Below the pieces are notes generated by a model. It searched no databases. It saw only the letters and a program-made list of their open reading frames with translations, and had not been told where the DNA came from. A program made the position numbers and the translations under genes. A stretch of 50,494 nucleotides of DNA from a virus. Each line of letters begins with the position of its first letter. Within the stretch, counting starts at the first letter, position 1. This document shows positions 15,673 through 24,984 of this stretch, piece after piece. The stretch spans positions 1 to 50,494 of the IMG/VR virus record IMGVR_UViG_3300000233_000011. One strand, written 5' to 3'.

Positions 15673-16155
15673 ATGGGACTGTTTAAGGCCTACCAAACCA
15701 ATAAGAACCTGGAAAAGGACGGGGTCGTGTTCACGCCAGATTCCTCGACCGCCATCACCCTCGCGCGGGCAGGCGGGTCCAATGTCCAGTTCTCGAAAAC
15801 CCTTGAGCACAAGGCGAAGCCCGTGCGGCGTCAGATCGAAGCGGGGACCCTTGACCCCGAACTGGATCGCCGCATGATGTGCGAGACCTACGCCGAGACC
15901 ATCGTCCGCAACTGGGAAACGCTGGTCGAGATCGAAGGCAAGCCGCAGCTTGTGCAGGGCATCGAAGCCTTCCCCGATGCGCCGGAAGGGACCTACACGC
16001 ACACCCCGGACGACAACGGGCTGGTGCCGTTCAACAAGAAGAACGTGGTGGCGACGTTCCTGCTGCTGCCCGATCTGTTCCTGGACGTGCAGCGTGAGGC
16101 GCAGAGCCTCGCAAACTTCCGGCAGGAAGAACGCAAGGCCGACGAGGGAAACTAA
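15673..16155 (+). CDS. Tail assembly chaperone, short form (G-like)
   Basis: 160 aa, beginning MGLFKAYQTNKNLEKDGVVF after GGAGAAG. Position between tail tube and tape measure, and a slippery heptamer at its stop, mark it as the lambda G analogue that guides tape-measure assembly. An upstream ATG at 15661 would add four residues but overlaps the ribosome site. Most ribosomes stop at the TAA at 16153-16155; some should slip into the T-like frame. Confidence 0.82.
   Translation: MGLFKAYQTNKNLEKDGVVFTPDSSTAITLARAGGSNVQFSKTLEHKAKPVRRQIEAGTLDPELDRRMMCETYAETIVRNWETLVEIEGKPQLVQGIEAFPDAPEGTYTHTPDDNGLVPFNKKNVVATFLLLPDLFLDVQREAQSLANFRQEERKADEGN
16146..16152 (+). promoter_or_regulatory. Programmed -1 frameshift site GGGAAAC
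   Basis: In the chaperone frame the codons read GAG GGA AAC TAA, so GGGAAAC is an X-XXY-YYZ slippery heptamer directly before the stop. Slipping by -1 reads GGG AAA CTA ACT and continues open to 16529. The -1 frame is open from 16098, so only this heptamer lies in a useful place. It is analogous to the lambda G/GT site. Confidence 0.88.
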
Positions 16156-16529
16156 CTGCGTTTCTCCGCTACCAGCTCGAGATGGGGGCGGTGGAGGAAC
16201 GTATCGTTGAGCAAGCTATTCAGGCAGGTGAAGACCTGCCTGATAAGGTCAAGAACGCACCCCAGCTGTTGCGTGGCTTGAGTCTTTACTACAATGCGTT
16301 CCAGGAGCTTACGTCCTGTCGCGCGTTTGGGATGGGGGTCGGGCCGATCCCGTGGCAGGCGATCAACGACTATTGCCTGACCTACGAGATAACGGACGAG
16401 CAACGGGAGGACATGTTCTTTTACATCGGGGTGTTGGATGCGACGTATCGAACCCACGTTGAGACGAAGAGCAAACAAGACAAGACCCCGATAGGGGGCA
16501 AGAAAACGAAACAGAGGGGCAGACGGTGA
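16152..16529 (+). CDS. Tail assembly chaperone, frameshift extension (T-like)
   Basis: Expressed as a fusion with the 15673-16155 frame (fusion about 15673-16529, 285 aa). The T part continues LTAFLRYQLEMGAVEERI and is helical and acidic, then ends in a basic tail (KKTKQRGRR). In lambda-like phages the T part recruits the tail-tube protein to the GT-tape measure complex. A start at 16182 is possible but has no ribosome site. Confidence 0.78.
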   Translation, partial: LTAFLRYQLEMGAVEERIVEQAIQAGEDLPDKVKNAPQLLRGLSLYYNAFQELTSCRAFGMGVGPIPWQAINDYCLTYEITDEQREDMFFYIGVLDATYRTHVETKSKQDKTPIGGKKTKQRGRR

Positions 16530-16951
16530 TGGCGACGCTCGGGCAATTTGCAAGGAATATGCGGGCCCGAGCGAAGTCCGTCACAACCGAGGTGCGCGAA
16601 CTTAAGCGCGTCGTGGCCGTCAACGTGTTGCAGGGTGTGGTCACCGCGACACCTATTGACACGGGGCAGGCCCGATACAACTGGAACGTCGCGTTTAACG
16701 CACCAGACTACTCGACAGACATGACCGGGTTCAGGACCTACATGCGGCGAACAGACTGGGCGCTCAAGATGTCCGCATCGGTGATGACACTGGCACGCGC
16801 GAACGAAAGAGATGTTATTTACATCTCAAACGCATTGCCCTATATTCAACGATTGAACGAGGGGTGGTCTTCGCAGGCGCCAGCAGGCTACGTTAAGATT
16901 GCCGCCCTTATTGCAGCCCGCTCCATTGCCGAGCGCCGGATCATAAGGTAA
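16529..16951 (+). CDS. Minor tail protein (HK97 gp10-like candidate)
   Basis: 140 aa, overlapping the chaperone stop (TGATG). The segment VVTATPIDTGQARYNWNVAF fits phage tail-completion proteins of the gp10 class, where a DTG motif is common near the N-terminal third; ISNALPYIQRLNEGWSSQAP matches the later part of such proteins (Y..LE.G.S.QAP). Unusually placed between chaperones and tape measure. It may complete the tail tube. Confidence 0.68.
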   Translation: MATLGQFARNMRARAKSVTTEVRELKRVVAVNVLQGVVTATPIDTGQARYNWNVAFNAPDYSTDMTGFRTYMRRTDWALKMSASVMTLARANERDVIYISNALPYIQRLNEGWSSQAPAGYVKIAALIAARSIAERRIIR

Positions 16952-16955
16952 GCAT

Positions 16956-19853
16956 ATGGCGCGCGAAGTAATCGACATTATCATCCAAGAACGAGGCTCG
17001 ACCCGTGTGGTCCAAGCCATCGACGGAGTCGGCGCCGCTGCCGACCGCACTCAGCGCCGTGTATCGCTTCTCCAGCACGGCCTGAGTGCGCTTGGCGTCG
17101 GCTTCGCCGTTCGTGAAGTCTTGCGGGCAACTGACGCTTACGCCCGCATGGAAAACCAACTCAAGATCCTGGGCTATTCGCAGGATCAAGTTGCTGGCGG
17201 CATGGAGAAGTTGTTCAACATTGCCCAGCGGGCGCGTGCTCCTTATGAGCAGATCGTTGCCCTGTATGGCAAGCTTGGACAGGCCGCCGGCGAACTTGGC
17301 AAGTCCGAAGCCGAGATGTTGCGCTTCACTGAACTCGCAGGTAAAGCCCTTGCCGTGCAAGGGGTCTCGGGCAGCGCGGCCCGCGGCGTGCTGACTCAGT
17401 TGACGCAGGCGATGGGCGAAGGGATCGTCCGTGCGCAGGAATGGAACTCGATGGTCGAGAACGCTCGACCCCTGTTGCTGGCTGCGGCCAAGGGGTTGGA
17501 CGAGGCTGGCGGCTCTGTGTTGAAACTGCGCCAGATCATGCTTGACGGCCGTCTGACCTCGACCATGTTCTTTGACGCGGTGATGAAAGGCGGCGACAGC
17601 CTGGACGAGCAATTCAATCGGTCGTCCATCACGATTGCGCAAGCCATGACGAAGGTGCAGAACGCATGGGAGCGGTTCCTCGGCGTGTCGGGGACGGCCC
17701 CTGCGATCTCGTATGTCATCGGCACTGCGCTGGGCTTTATTGCCGACAATTTCGAGGTCATTGCCACGGCTGCGATGGTCGCGGGGGTCGCGTTTGCGAC
17801 GTGGTGGGGCGTCTCTAAAATCCAGGCATTTTCTGCAATCGTGATGGGTGCAGTTCGCGCGCAAACGGCCTTGAACATTGCGCTTGGTGCGACTGGATTC
17901 TCGGCCACGATTGCAGGCGGCGCGCTAAAGTTCGTGCAGGTTGCAGTCCGCGGCTTGACCGCTGCAATCGCAGCCAACCCGCTCGGCCTGTTGCTCGTCG
18001 CAGCCATCGCCCTTGCTGGGTGGCTTTACACGCTGCGCGACTCCATGATCTCATTCGGCGGGACTGCGGCCAGCGTCGGCTCGGTCGTGCAAGTATTGTG
18101 GCAAAAGCTCGTCGCCGGGGCCAAGGCTGCATGGGATTACGTTGTCTCGTTCTTCCAATGGTTCGTTGATGCTGGGGCGTCGTTGGCCACAAGCATCGGT
18201 GAATACTTCGCAAACATCGGGGTCAGCGGCCGCGACATGGCGAACTTCCTAATTGCGGTTATTGTGTCCTTCAAAGACATGTGGGTCGGACAATTCCGCA
18301 TCTTGTATCAGGTCGCCATCGCCGTGTTCCAAGGGGTCGCAGATGCAGGTCGTGCGATCATGGACGGGCTTGGCGCAGCCATCTCGGGCGACTTTGAAGC
18401 CGCAGGCGCTGCGTTCTCGAAAGCGTTCTCGGGTGAGACCTTCAACTTTGACGGCGTGGTAGCCGAGGCCGAGGGTGTCGCGGGCAAGATCGGATCGAAC
18501 TTCGGACGTGACTTCATCGGGGAAGCAGGCGGCGCAATCCAGCGCGGCAAGCAATACATTGCCGACACGATGGAAGGGGTGATGACCGAGGCCGCGGCGT
18601 TGGACTCGATCAAGAACCAACCTGCGCAAGAGTTCGAGTTCGCTGGTGGATCGTCTGGCGGGCCGGGAGCTGGCGCAGGGGGCGCAGGCGGGGCCGCGAA
18701 GAAGACCAAGGACGAGCTGACCGGGCTGCAACAAGCGTTGAAGGACGTGGAAGAGTCGACCGTTGGAGCCTTGCAGAAGCTGCAAGACGAATACGGGGCG
18801 CTCAACGCCGCGTTGCAGGCCGGGACCATCACGCAGGCGCAGTATATGGTGAAGATGCAAGACCTTCGGGTTCGTGCAGCAGAGCTTGCGTTTGAATCCG
18901 CCAACGTCGCAAAGGCGGTGCATGACGCAAACATTGCCATCTTGCAGCTCAAGGTTGACGCAGGCACCGGAACCTTCGGTGATGCGTTCCTGTTGCAGCT
19001 GAACAAGATCACCGATGGCATCGTGAACTTCCGTGCTCGCGCTGGGACGATCTTCGGTGACTTCTTCGCGCAGGTGACCGATGGGTTCGCCAACAGCATC
19101 GGGCGGGCAATCGTCTATTCGGAAGACCTGGGTGAAGCCCTGTCCAACGTCGCCAAGGAAGCCCTTGCGTCCCTGATCTCGGGTCTCGTCAAACTTGGTA
19201 TTCAGTGGCTGCTTAACGCGGCCATCGGGAAGTCCATCGGCGTTGCTGCAACAGCTGCAACCGCAGCACAGGCGGGCGCGTCGGCCGCAATGTGGGCACC
19301 AGCCGCAGCCCTCGCGTCACTCGCAACCTCTGGTGCAAACGCTGCGGCTGCAAATGCGGGGATCGCCGGAACGATGGCGATGACCAAAACCCTCGCGGCA
19401 GCTGGTGCTGCGTTCAAAGACGGTGGGATGGTCAAGGCTCCGGGCGGGCCGCGTGACGACAAAGGGTTGGCGGCATTGTCCAACGGTGAGTTCGTTATCA
19501 ACGCAGCATCGACCCGCAAGTTTCGTCCTCTGCTTGAGGCAATCAACTCGGGTCGCAGCCTCGGCGGCGTCTTGCCAATGTATCGGGATGGCGGTGAATA
19601 CACAGGCGCCCCGCAAGCTGCAACCCCCGGCATGAACAAACAGGTTCAGAACGACGTGAACACCACCGAGCGGGCAGCACAAGCTGGCGCACGGGGTGAC
19701 GCGCCGTCTGTTGCGGTCCCTGTTACTGTGGTCAACGTGGTCGATCCTAAAGAGGCACTTAACGCCTTGCAATCGAATGACGGGTCGCGTATCATTTGGA
19801 ATCAGCTGGAAAAGAATCCCGGCAAGCTTAAACAACTCGTGGGAGCACGATAA
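16956..19853 (+). CDS. Tape measure protein
   Basis: 965 aa. The N-terminal part (KILGYSQDQVAGGMEKLFN, then MVENARPLLLAAAKGL) matches the tape-measure N-terminal family. Several hydrophobic segments lie in the middle (residues about 260-360), an Ala/Gly-rich C-terminal part follows, and the end contains GGMVKAPGGPRDDKGLAALS and NGEFVINAAST, common in this protein. It sets tail length and crosses the host membrane during DNA entry. At about 1.5 angstrom per residue it predicts a tail near 145 nm; this is inference. Confidence 0.9.
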   Translation: MAREVIDIIIQERGSTRVVQAIDGVGAAADRTQRRVSLLQHGLSALGVGFAVREVLRATDAYARMENQLKILGYSQDQVAGGMEKLFNIAQRARAPYEQIVALYGKLGQAAGELGKSEAEMLRFTELAGKALAVQGVSGSAARGVLTQLTQAMGEGIVRAQEWNSMVENARPLLLAAAKGLDEAGGSVLKLRQIMLDGRLTSTMFFDAVMKGGDSLDEQFNRSSITIAQAMTKVQNAWERFLGVSGTAPAISYVIGTALGFIADNFEVIATAAMVAGVAFATWWGVSKIQAFSAIVMGAVRAQTALNIALGATGFSATIAGGALKFVQVAVRGLTAAIAANPLGLLLVAAIALAGWLYTLRDSMISFGGTAASVGSVVQVLWQKLVAGAKAAWDYVVSFFQWFVDAGASLATSIGEYFANIGVSGRDMANFLIAVIVSFKDMWVGQFRILYQVAIAVFQGVADAGRAIMDGLGAAISGDFEAAGAAFSKAFSGETFNFDGVVAEAEGVAGKIGSNFGRDFIGEAGGAIQRGKQYIADTMEGVMTEAAALDSIKNQPAQEFEFAGGSSGGPGAGAGGAGGAAKKTKDELTGLQQALKDVEESTVGALQKLQDEYGALNAALQAGTITQAQYMVKMQDLRVRAAELAFESANVAKAVHDANIAILQLKVDAGTGTFGDAFLLQLNKITDGIVNFRARAGTIFGDFFAQVTDGFANSIGRAIVYSEDLGEALSNVAKEALASLISGLVKLGIQWLLNAAIGKSIGVAATAATAAQAGASAAMWAPAAALASLATSGANAAAANAGIAGTMAMTKTLAAAGAAFKDGGMVKAPGGPRDDKGLAALSNGEFVINAASTRKFRPLLEAINSGRSLGGVLPMYRDGGEYTGAPQAATPGMNKQVQNDVNTTERAAQAGARGDAPSVAVPVTVVNVVDPKEALNALQSNDGSRIIWNQLEKNPGKLKQLVGAR

Positions 19854-21364
19854 TGCCATTTACCTCGGGCAGCGCAGAGACCCCCTCGATCCTGCTCGAC
19901 AGGCTCAACACGTTCTTGACCGGGAACGGCTGGACCAAGCTGCGCGGCTTGGTTGATAACGCCGTGGCATCGCCCAAAGCTGCGCGCTACTGGCGCATTA
20001 TGATGACGGAATCGCAGACTACCTCGAACGCAACGTGGGGCCTGCAACTGTTGAACCTCCGCACAACGGTTGGTGGGGCAAACGTGGCAACTGTTGCTGC
20101 CAACTTCACGATTGACCACTTGACAACTGGGTCTGCTTCACTGCTCATCAGTGGCGGGTCTGTTCGTTTTGGTGGCACGCCAATCGGTGCCTCTCGAGCG
20201 CGAAAGATTCAGTACGACTTCGGTAGCCCTGTCACGATCCGGCAGGTCTCTATGCGCGCGGCAGCGACGTTGAACGAAACCCCGCGCTCGTTTATGATCC
20301 AATGGTCCAATGACAATGAAGTCTGGACCACAATGTTTGAAGCCAACAGCATCAGCTGGACCACTAGTGAAACCAAATTGTTCACCTTTGATGATGGTTA
20401 TGTTCACGGCGGGCACATCAGTGGAACGATCCCACGGCGCTCGGGTTCTGCGGAAGATTACCCAACAGATACGAACTGGGAGACCTCGGCGTTTCGTGAG
20501 TTCGGGGAAGAATACTTTATCTGGCAAGGACCAGGTTATGATGCAGCGCGGCGCGTGTTTTTGCACATGCGTGGACATTGCAACCTCGCAAATAGTACAC
20601 ACATCCTGGAGATGAATTATTCGACCGCGTTTGATGCAGCCATCCGCTCCTGGGGTGTTCAGCCAGGACAGGCTGCAACGTCTCTTGACCACATCATGGG
20701 TTCAGGGACTGTCAACTATTGGTTCTATTTGAACTCGCACCGTCTCATCATCGTGACACAAACAGGGGCAGCAGACTATGCCTCAACCTACATCGGGTTC
20801 ATGGGTGCGTTTGCGCATCCAGATTACTACCCGTTCCCGTTGGTTATGTCGTCCACGTCCAACAGCCGTGCAACCGTGTCTAGTTCGGGAGACAACATGT
20901 TCTCGTCCATGGCTGATCCTGGGTTCGGTTGTCTCGTCGTAAAGAAGTGGGATAACGTAGATTACGCAGGGGGCAACCGCCCGCAAGACGTTACCGACAA
21001 CAGGCAGACCCAAGGCGCAAACCCGACCCTGCCCATGTTGTGGCCTGCTCATTTTGGCGGAACTGACAACAACATCCGCTGGCCAATAAATAAAGGCTGC
21101 GGAACAAGCACGTCACTCTACAGCACGCAACACCTTTTTGAGTATTTGGTTGCTACGCAGCAGGGTGATCTACCCTTGCTCCCATGCACGGTCTTTGACA
21201 AAACTCACGGAAACCTTGGTGTGCTTACAGGTGTTTTTGCCATCCCAAGTGCAGGCATTCTTTCGCCGCAACAAGTCCTGACAATCGGCGGTCAAGATTA
21301 CCGCGTGTTCCCGAACCGTTCACGGCGCAACTTTGCTTCGTGGTTTGCAATCAAGGAAGAATGA
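19853..21364 (+). CDS. Virion structural/tail protein with discoidin-like region
   Basis: 503 aa. It starts MPFTSGSAETPSILLDRLNT. Residues 35-180 (AARYWRIMMTES, then RKIQYDFGSP and SFMIQWSNDNEVWTTMFE) look like a discoidin-type carbohydrate-binding fold. The second half (YDAARRVFLHMRG, INNE-like strands) is shared in style with the following gene. Position after the tape measure suggests a tail or receptor-binding part. No catalytic motif recognised. Confidence 0.6.
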   Translation: MPFTSGSAETPSILLDRLNTFLTGNGWTKLRGLVDNAVASPKAARYWRIMMTESQTTSNATWGLQLLNLRTTVGGANVATVAANFTIDHLTTGSASLLISGGSVRFGGTPIGASRARKIQYDFGSPVTIRQVSMRAAATLNETPRSFMIQWSNDNEVWTTMFEANSISWTTSETKLFTFDDGYVHGGHISGTIPRRSGSAEDYPTDTNWETSAFREFGEEYFIWQGPGYDAARRVFLHMRGHCNLANSTHILEMNYSTAFDAAIRSWGVQPGQAATSLDHIMGSGTVNYWFYLNSHRLIIVTQTGAADYASTYIGFMGAFAHPDYYPFPLVMSSTSNSRATVSSSGDNMFSSMADPGFGCLVVKKWDNVDYAGGNRPQDVTDNRQTQGANPTLPMLWPAHFGGTDNNIRWPINKGCGTSTSLYSTQHLFEYLVATQQGDLPLLPCTVFDKTHGNLGVLTGVFAIPSAGILSPQQVLTIGGQDYRVFPNRSRRNFASWFAIKEE

Positions 21365-21365
21365 G

Positions 21366-22454
21366 ATGGCGTATTCAACAGGCGCAGGCAATTACATCGA
21401 CTTGATGGCTGCGGTCTTGGCGCACGCTGTCGCAGACGGTTGGACGACAACTAGTGGAACGTGGCCCATCAGCAAGGGCAACATTCGCGGGGTTGCGTGG
21501 GAAACTGCAACTCGTGCTGTGACGGATTACACGTCCGGGGTTGCCGTTGCGTTGACCGAGCGCATCATCCGTCTCGCTGTGGGCACCTCGGGCGCCAATG
21601 CACAAGCCAACGCAGCGTCTGACGCAACGTCGACCTTGATCTGCAACATGCAGAATGCCATTTCCGATTGGCATATCTTTTCAGAGTCGGGGGTAGGCAA
21701 GCCGAACTACATCCATGTTGTTACGCGCTTCTCCAACGGATTTGATCCTGAGGTCTATAATCACTTCTCGTTTGGTGAACTTGACAAGGGCGGGATGACT
21801 TACGGCGCGGTTGTGTTTGCCGCATCACATGCGCGGCGCGGTTACATCGCACTGCCAGCATCGTCTTCCACACAGCTGTCACAGGCTTACGATTACAACT
21901 GTGGCATCAACGTCAACTGGTCTGCGCACCTGTCAGGGGGGATGCGCGGCTGGCGGGCACAAAACTATGATCGTCAAGGCAGCAACCCAAATAATCTGGT
22001 GTTTATTATCGGCCCAACCAACAGTCCTGTTCCCACATCTGTCTGGATTCAGCCCGACGTTGTTGGAACCTTTCAAGATCTGGTCGATACACTGTGTCCG
22101 TCACACAACCCCAAGAACGCGGCACAAGACGTAACAGATCCAGATGCCTTGGGAATGTCCGCAGTACCAAGCCTTGTGTCTTCTCAGCCGTATTCTGGAG
22201 GCGTGACACTTGGTGCTATTCCGTTTATCCTTATGAGTGGAAACAGCCTTACGTCGCCGGCTATGTTCCTTGGAGTATTTCCTGGGGTTCGCGTTTGTTC
22301 CATGCAGGCATTTCTTGGACGTGACGAGATCACATACGGAACTGACGTCTGGAAACTTATGCCGTTGCTGAAAAAGACCCCTTATGCGCAAATGCAGGCG
22401 GGAACGATTGTAAGTAGCGGTGAACTTGGCTACGCCTACAAAAAGGTGACCTAA
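21366..22454 (+). CDS. Virion structural protein, second copy-like
   Basis: 362 aa, starting MAYSTGAGNYIDLMAAVLAH, with its ATG two bases after the upstream stop and AAGGAAG before it. It shares the general plan of the C-terminal half of the preceding protein: a wing with FSFGELDKGGM, aromatic loops and an end DVWKLMPLLKKTPYAQM comparable to the neighbour's YRVFPNRSRRNFASW. The pair probably arose by duplication. Likely tail-surface or adhesion protein. Confidence 0.55.
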   Translation: MAYSTGAGNYIDLMAAVLAHAVADGWTTTSGTWPISKGNIRGVAWETATRAVTDYTSGVAVALTERIIRLAVGTSGANAQANAASDATSTLICNMQNAISDWHIFSESGVGKPNYIHVVTRFSNGFDPEVYNHFSFGELDKGGMTYGAVVFAASHARRGYIALPASSSTQLSQAYDYNCGINVNWSAHLSGGMRGWRAQNYDRQGSNPNNLVFIIGPTNSPVPTSVWIQPDVVGTFQDLVDTLCPSHNPKNAAQDVTDPDALGMSAVPSLVSSQPYSGGVTLGAIPFILMSGNSLTSPAMFLGVFPGVRVCSMQAFLGRDEITYGTDVWKLMPLLKKTPYAQMQAGTIVSSGELGYAYKKVT

Positions 22455-24172
22455 TGCCGCAGATCTTTACCGACCTTATGGGCGCAGCGTTCTTTACAGG
22501 AACACCCACAACACCGGAACAAACAACCTTTGACGCAGTAAACGGTGTCGAACGATTCTTTGCTGGATGGGTCGGTAATGACAATCAGGTTGCAATAGAT
22601 TTCTGGCTGTCGCTTATGGGCGCGGTGTCGGCCTTCGGCGGCGAGCCGGGAAGCAGCGGGCAAGGACGTCTACAAAAGACCCATCACAACGACTTCCACT
22701 ACCGTTTCTGGATCAACCCGACAAGTTACACTCTGCGGGACCCCGAACTCGGCGCGCTGTTCACGTTCACGGTTTGGAACACGTTCCCCAGCCCACCGCA
22801 AAACTCACTTGTGGGCATCGTCTATAACGGGATCGAAGGTGTTGACTTCTCTGTCGCGCCTGGATACGAGCTGGACACCTTCCAGCTTGACACGTGGGCA
22901 TTCTCGGTAAACGAGGATGCGCCCTCGTCCATGTCGGGGAGCGTGACGTTTGAGTTTGAAGCAGGCGACTTCTCGCTTGGTCTTATCATCGAGCGCGACA
23001 CGACGCTGCCCCTGCCACCGGACTTCCCGTGGGAAGAAACCATGCGCTGGGAAACAAACATCCTGGTGTCTGAGAACGGTAAAGAACAACGCATCAGCCT
23101 TGCTGCGACGCCCGAGGTCACACACTCGGTCTCGTTCACAACGGTTGACAACGAAGAAACAACCGAGATGGTTGGGGCTTTGTTCACGACTGCGCGCAAC
23201 GCACCTGCCGTCCCATTGTACCAATATGCAACGTCTCTGCGGGCGGCTGTGACTGTCGGGGCATCGTCCATCGAAACTAATGTCCAACGCGGAGACATTC
23301 GTGCAGGTGACGGGATTGTGATCCGAGCGCGTGGAGGCCTCAGTGAACCTGCCAAGGTGTTCTCGGTCGTGGGCGACATTGTGACGCTGACCGGACCGTT
23401 GCAGAACGCTTTCAAGAAAGGTTCATACGTCATCCCGACGAAAGAGCTCACCGTTGAACCACAACAGACGTTTGCTCGTGAGCGGGTGCAGGCCGGGACC
23501 CTTTCGTTCATCGGTCGCCCGCGTCGTCGCACCCTGCCCTTCCTGTCCGCACAGAACACCGTGACGTTGCCGACGCTCGAAGGCTATCCGATCCTTGACA
23601 AGCGGCCCCTTGGCAACGACAAACAATCCTGGATCTTTGACTCGGGTCGGCGTTTCTCGGAGTTCGGTCGAGTGATCGCTGTCAAAGACCCGTGGGGCGT
23701 GTCGCGTGTGGAGATGCCAATCTCGTTCAACATTGACTCATTCTTCAACCCGCAGGGGCTGGCATTCTGGCGCACGTTCCTTGACCACTGCCGTGGTGCA
23801 ACGAAAGCATTCTTGTTGCCCACATTCAGGCAGGACCTTGCGATTGCCGAGACCCCGACCGAGGGCGGCGGTATGATCGTGGTTCACGGGAACGCAGTGA
23901 ATAACACTTACATCAACACCGGGCAACTCAAGGGGCTTCGCCTCGTCACGCAGGCCGGGGTCCATTATGTCTGGATCACTTCGACTGACGTGGTGGACGA
24001 AACAAAAGAGACTATCGCGTTCAGTCCGTCCTTGCCACTGGGTCTCGAATGGACTAACGTGTTGGAGATCGGGCTTGTGTTCCTGGCGCGCCTCAAAACG
24101 GACGAGGTGATCCTGCGTCACTACCCGCAGCAGACAATCTTGTCAACCTCGGTTAGGACGACACAAGCATGA
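22454..24172 (+). CDS. Distal tail protein candidate
   Basis: 572 aa, start in a TAATG overlap. The N-terminal 200 residues are a beta-rich structural domain. The C-terminal half contains DSGRRFSEFGRVI and FWRTFLDHCRGATKAFLLPT, which resemble the distal tail protein of gene transfer agents and alphaproteobacterial phages (DUF2460-like). It comes just before the DUF2163-like hub gene, as in those clusters. The fusion of the two parts is unusual. Confidence 0.6.
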   Translation: MPQIFTDLMGAAFFTGTPTTPEQTTFDAVNGVERFFAGWVGNDNQVAIDFWLSLMGAVSAFGGEPGSSGQGRLQKTHHNDFHYRFWINPTSYTLRDPELGALFTFTVWNTFPSPPQNSLVGIVYNGIEGVDFSVAPGYELDTFQLDTWAFSVNEDAPSSMSGSVTFEFEAGDFSLGLIIERDTTLPLPPDFPWEETMRWETNILVSENGKEQRISLAATPEVTHSVSFTTVDNEETTEMVGALFTTARNAPAVPLYQYATSLRAAVTVGASSIETNVQRGDIRAGDGIVIRARGGLSEPAKVFSVVGDIVTLTGPLQNAFKKGSYVIPTKELTVEPQQTFARERVQAGTLSFIGRPRRRTLPFLSAQNTVTLPTLEGYPILDKRPLGNDKQSWIFDSGRRFSEFGRVIAVKDPWGVSRVEMPISFNIDSFFNPQGLAFWRTFLDHCRGATKAFLLPTFRQDLAIAETPTEGGGMIVVHGNAVNNTYINTGQLKGLRLVTQAGVHYVWITSTDVVDETKETIAFSPSLPLGLEWTNVLEIGLVFLARLKTDEVILRHYPQQTILSTSVRTTQA

Positions 24173-24984
24173 CTTATGCAGAACGGGAACAGGGTGTGCA
24201 GACTGGGGCTCCGTTGGAGCTCTACGAGTTTCGCGCGCCGGGGTATCTTCCCTTTCGTTACACGTCAGCGGCGCATGACGTGACCCGCTTGGGACAAACC
24301 TACATCGCAAAGCCGATGGATCGTTCCAACCTCAAGATCGCAACGCAAGACACCGACGATCACTACCTTGAGATCTCGATGCCTGCAAGTGACCCTTACA
24401 TCAGGACCTTTGGTGTGCAGATCGCGCTCATCGGCCTTGAAGTGATGATCTACCGTTACCATGACGGGGACGACCCTGCAACAGCCATTGCCATGTGGCT
24501 CGGCCCGGTCACGGCCATCACCCTTGATGGCGACAACGCAAAGGTTCGCACGTCCTCGATCTTCGGGTCGATCTTGTCGGGCAACCTGCCGAGCGTCTAC
24601 TTTCAGGCACCGTGCAACTGGACGTTGTTTGATGAACAGTGCGGCGTCAACCGTGACTTGTGGTCTTTCACCGCGACTGTTGTCCAGGTCACAGAGAACA
24701 CCGTCGAACTCGATGCGTGGGCTCCAGCGTTCAACTTGATCTCGTTCCTGGGCGGCGAACTCGTGCTGCCCCGAAACGGTGAGCGGCGCGCGATCACTCT
24801 GCGGACCGGGAACGATGTTGTGGTCAACTTCCCGTTCGCAGACATCCAGATCGGGGACGAAGTGCGCTTGTCAGCGGGATGCAACCATTCGTTTGACAAC
24901 TGCAAGAACAAGTTCGGAAATGCCGTCAACTATGGCGGCTGCAAACAGATCCCTTGGATCAACATTTTCATGGATGGTATCTGA
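24169..24984 (+). CDS. DUF2163/BR0599-like tail hub protein
   Basis: 271 aa. The first part (AREQGVQTGAPLELYEF, then RYTSAAHDVT) is DUF2163-like. The second holds PCNWTLFDEQCGVN and, at the end, GCNHSFDNCKNKFGNAVNYG followed by GCKQIP, a Cys cluster of the BR0599 type. In gene transfer agents this hub protein binds a metal or iron-sulfur cluster and sits under the tape measure. Cysteines are at roughly residues 144, 154, 242, 248 and 262. The ATGA overlap links it to the distal tail gene. Confidence 0.8.
   Translation: MTYAEREQGVQTGAPLELYEFRAPGYLPFRYTSAAHDVTRLGQTYIAKPMDRSNLKIATQDTDDHYLEISMPASDPYIRTFGVQIALIGLEVMIYRYHDGDDPATAIAMWLGPVTAITLDGDNAKVRTSSIFGSILSGNLPSVYFQAPCNWTLFDEQCGVNRDLWSFTATVVQVTENTVELDAWAPAFNLISFLGGELVLPRNGERRAITLRTGNDVVVNFPFADIQIGDEVRLSAGCNHSFDNCKNKFGNAVNYGGCKQIPWINIFMDGI

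Noticed and set aside
14437-16002. 521-aa minus-strand frame opposite the tail tube and chaperone genes
   Set aside because: Shadow of GC-rich coding sequence; no ribosome site, odd composition, and it overlaps highly conserved plus-strand genes.
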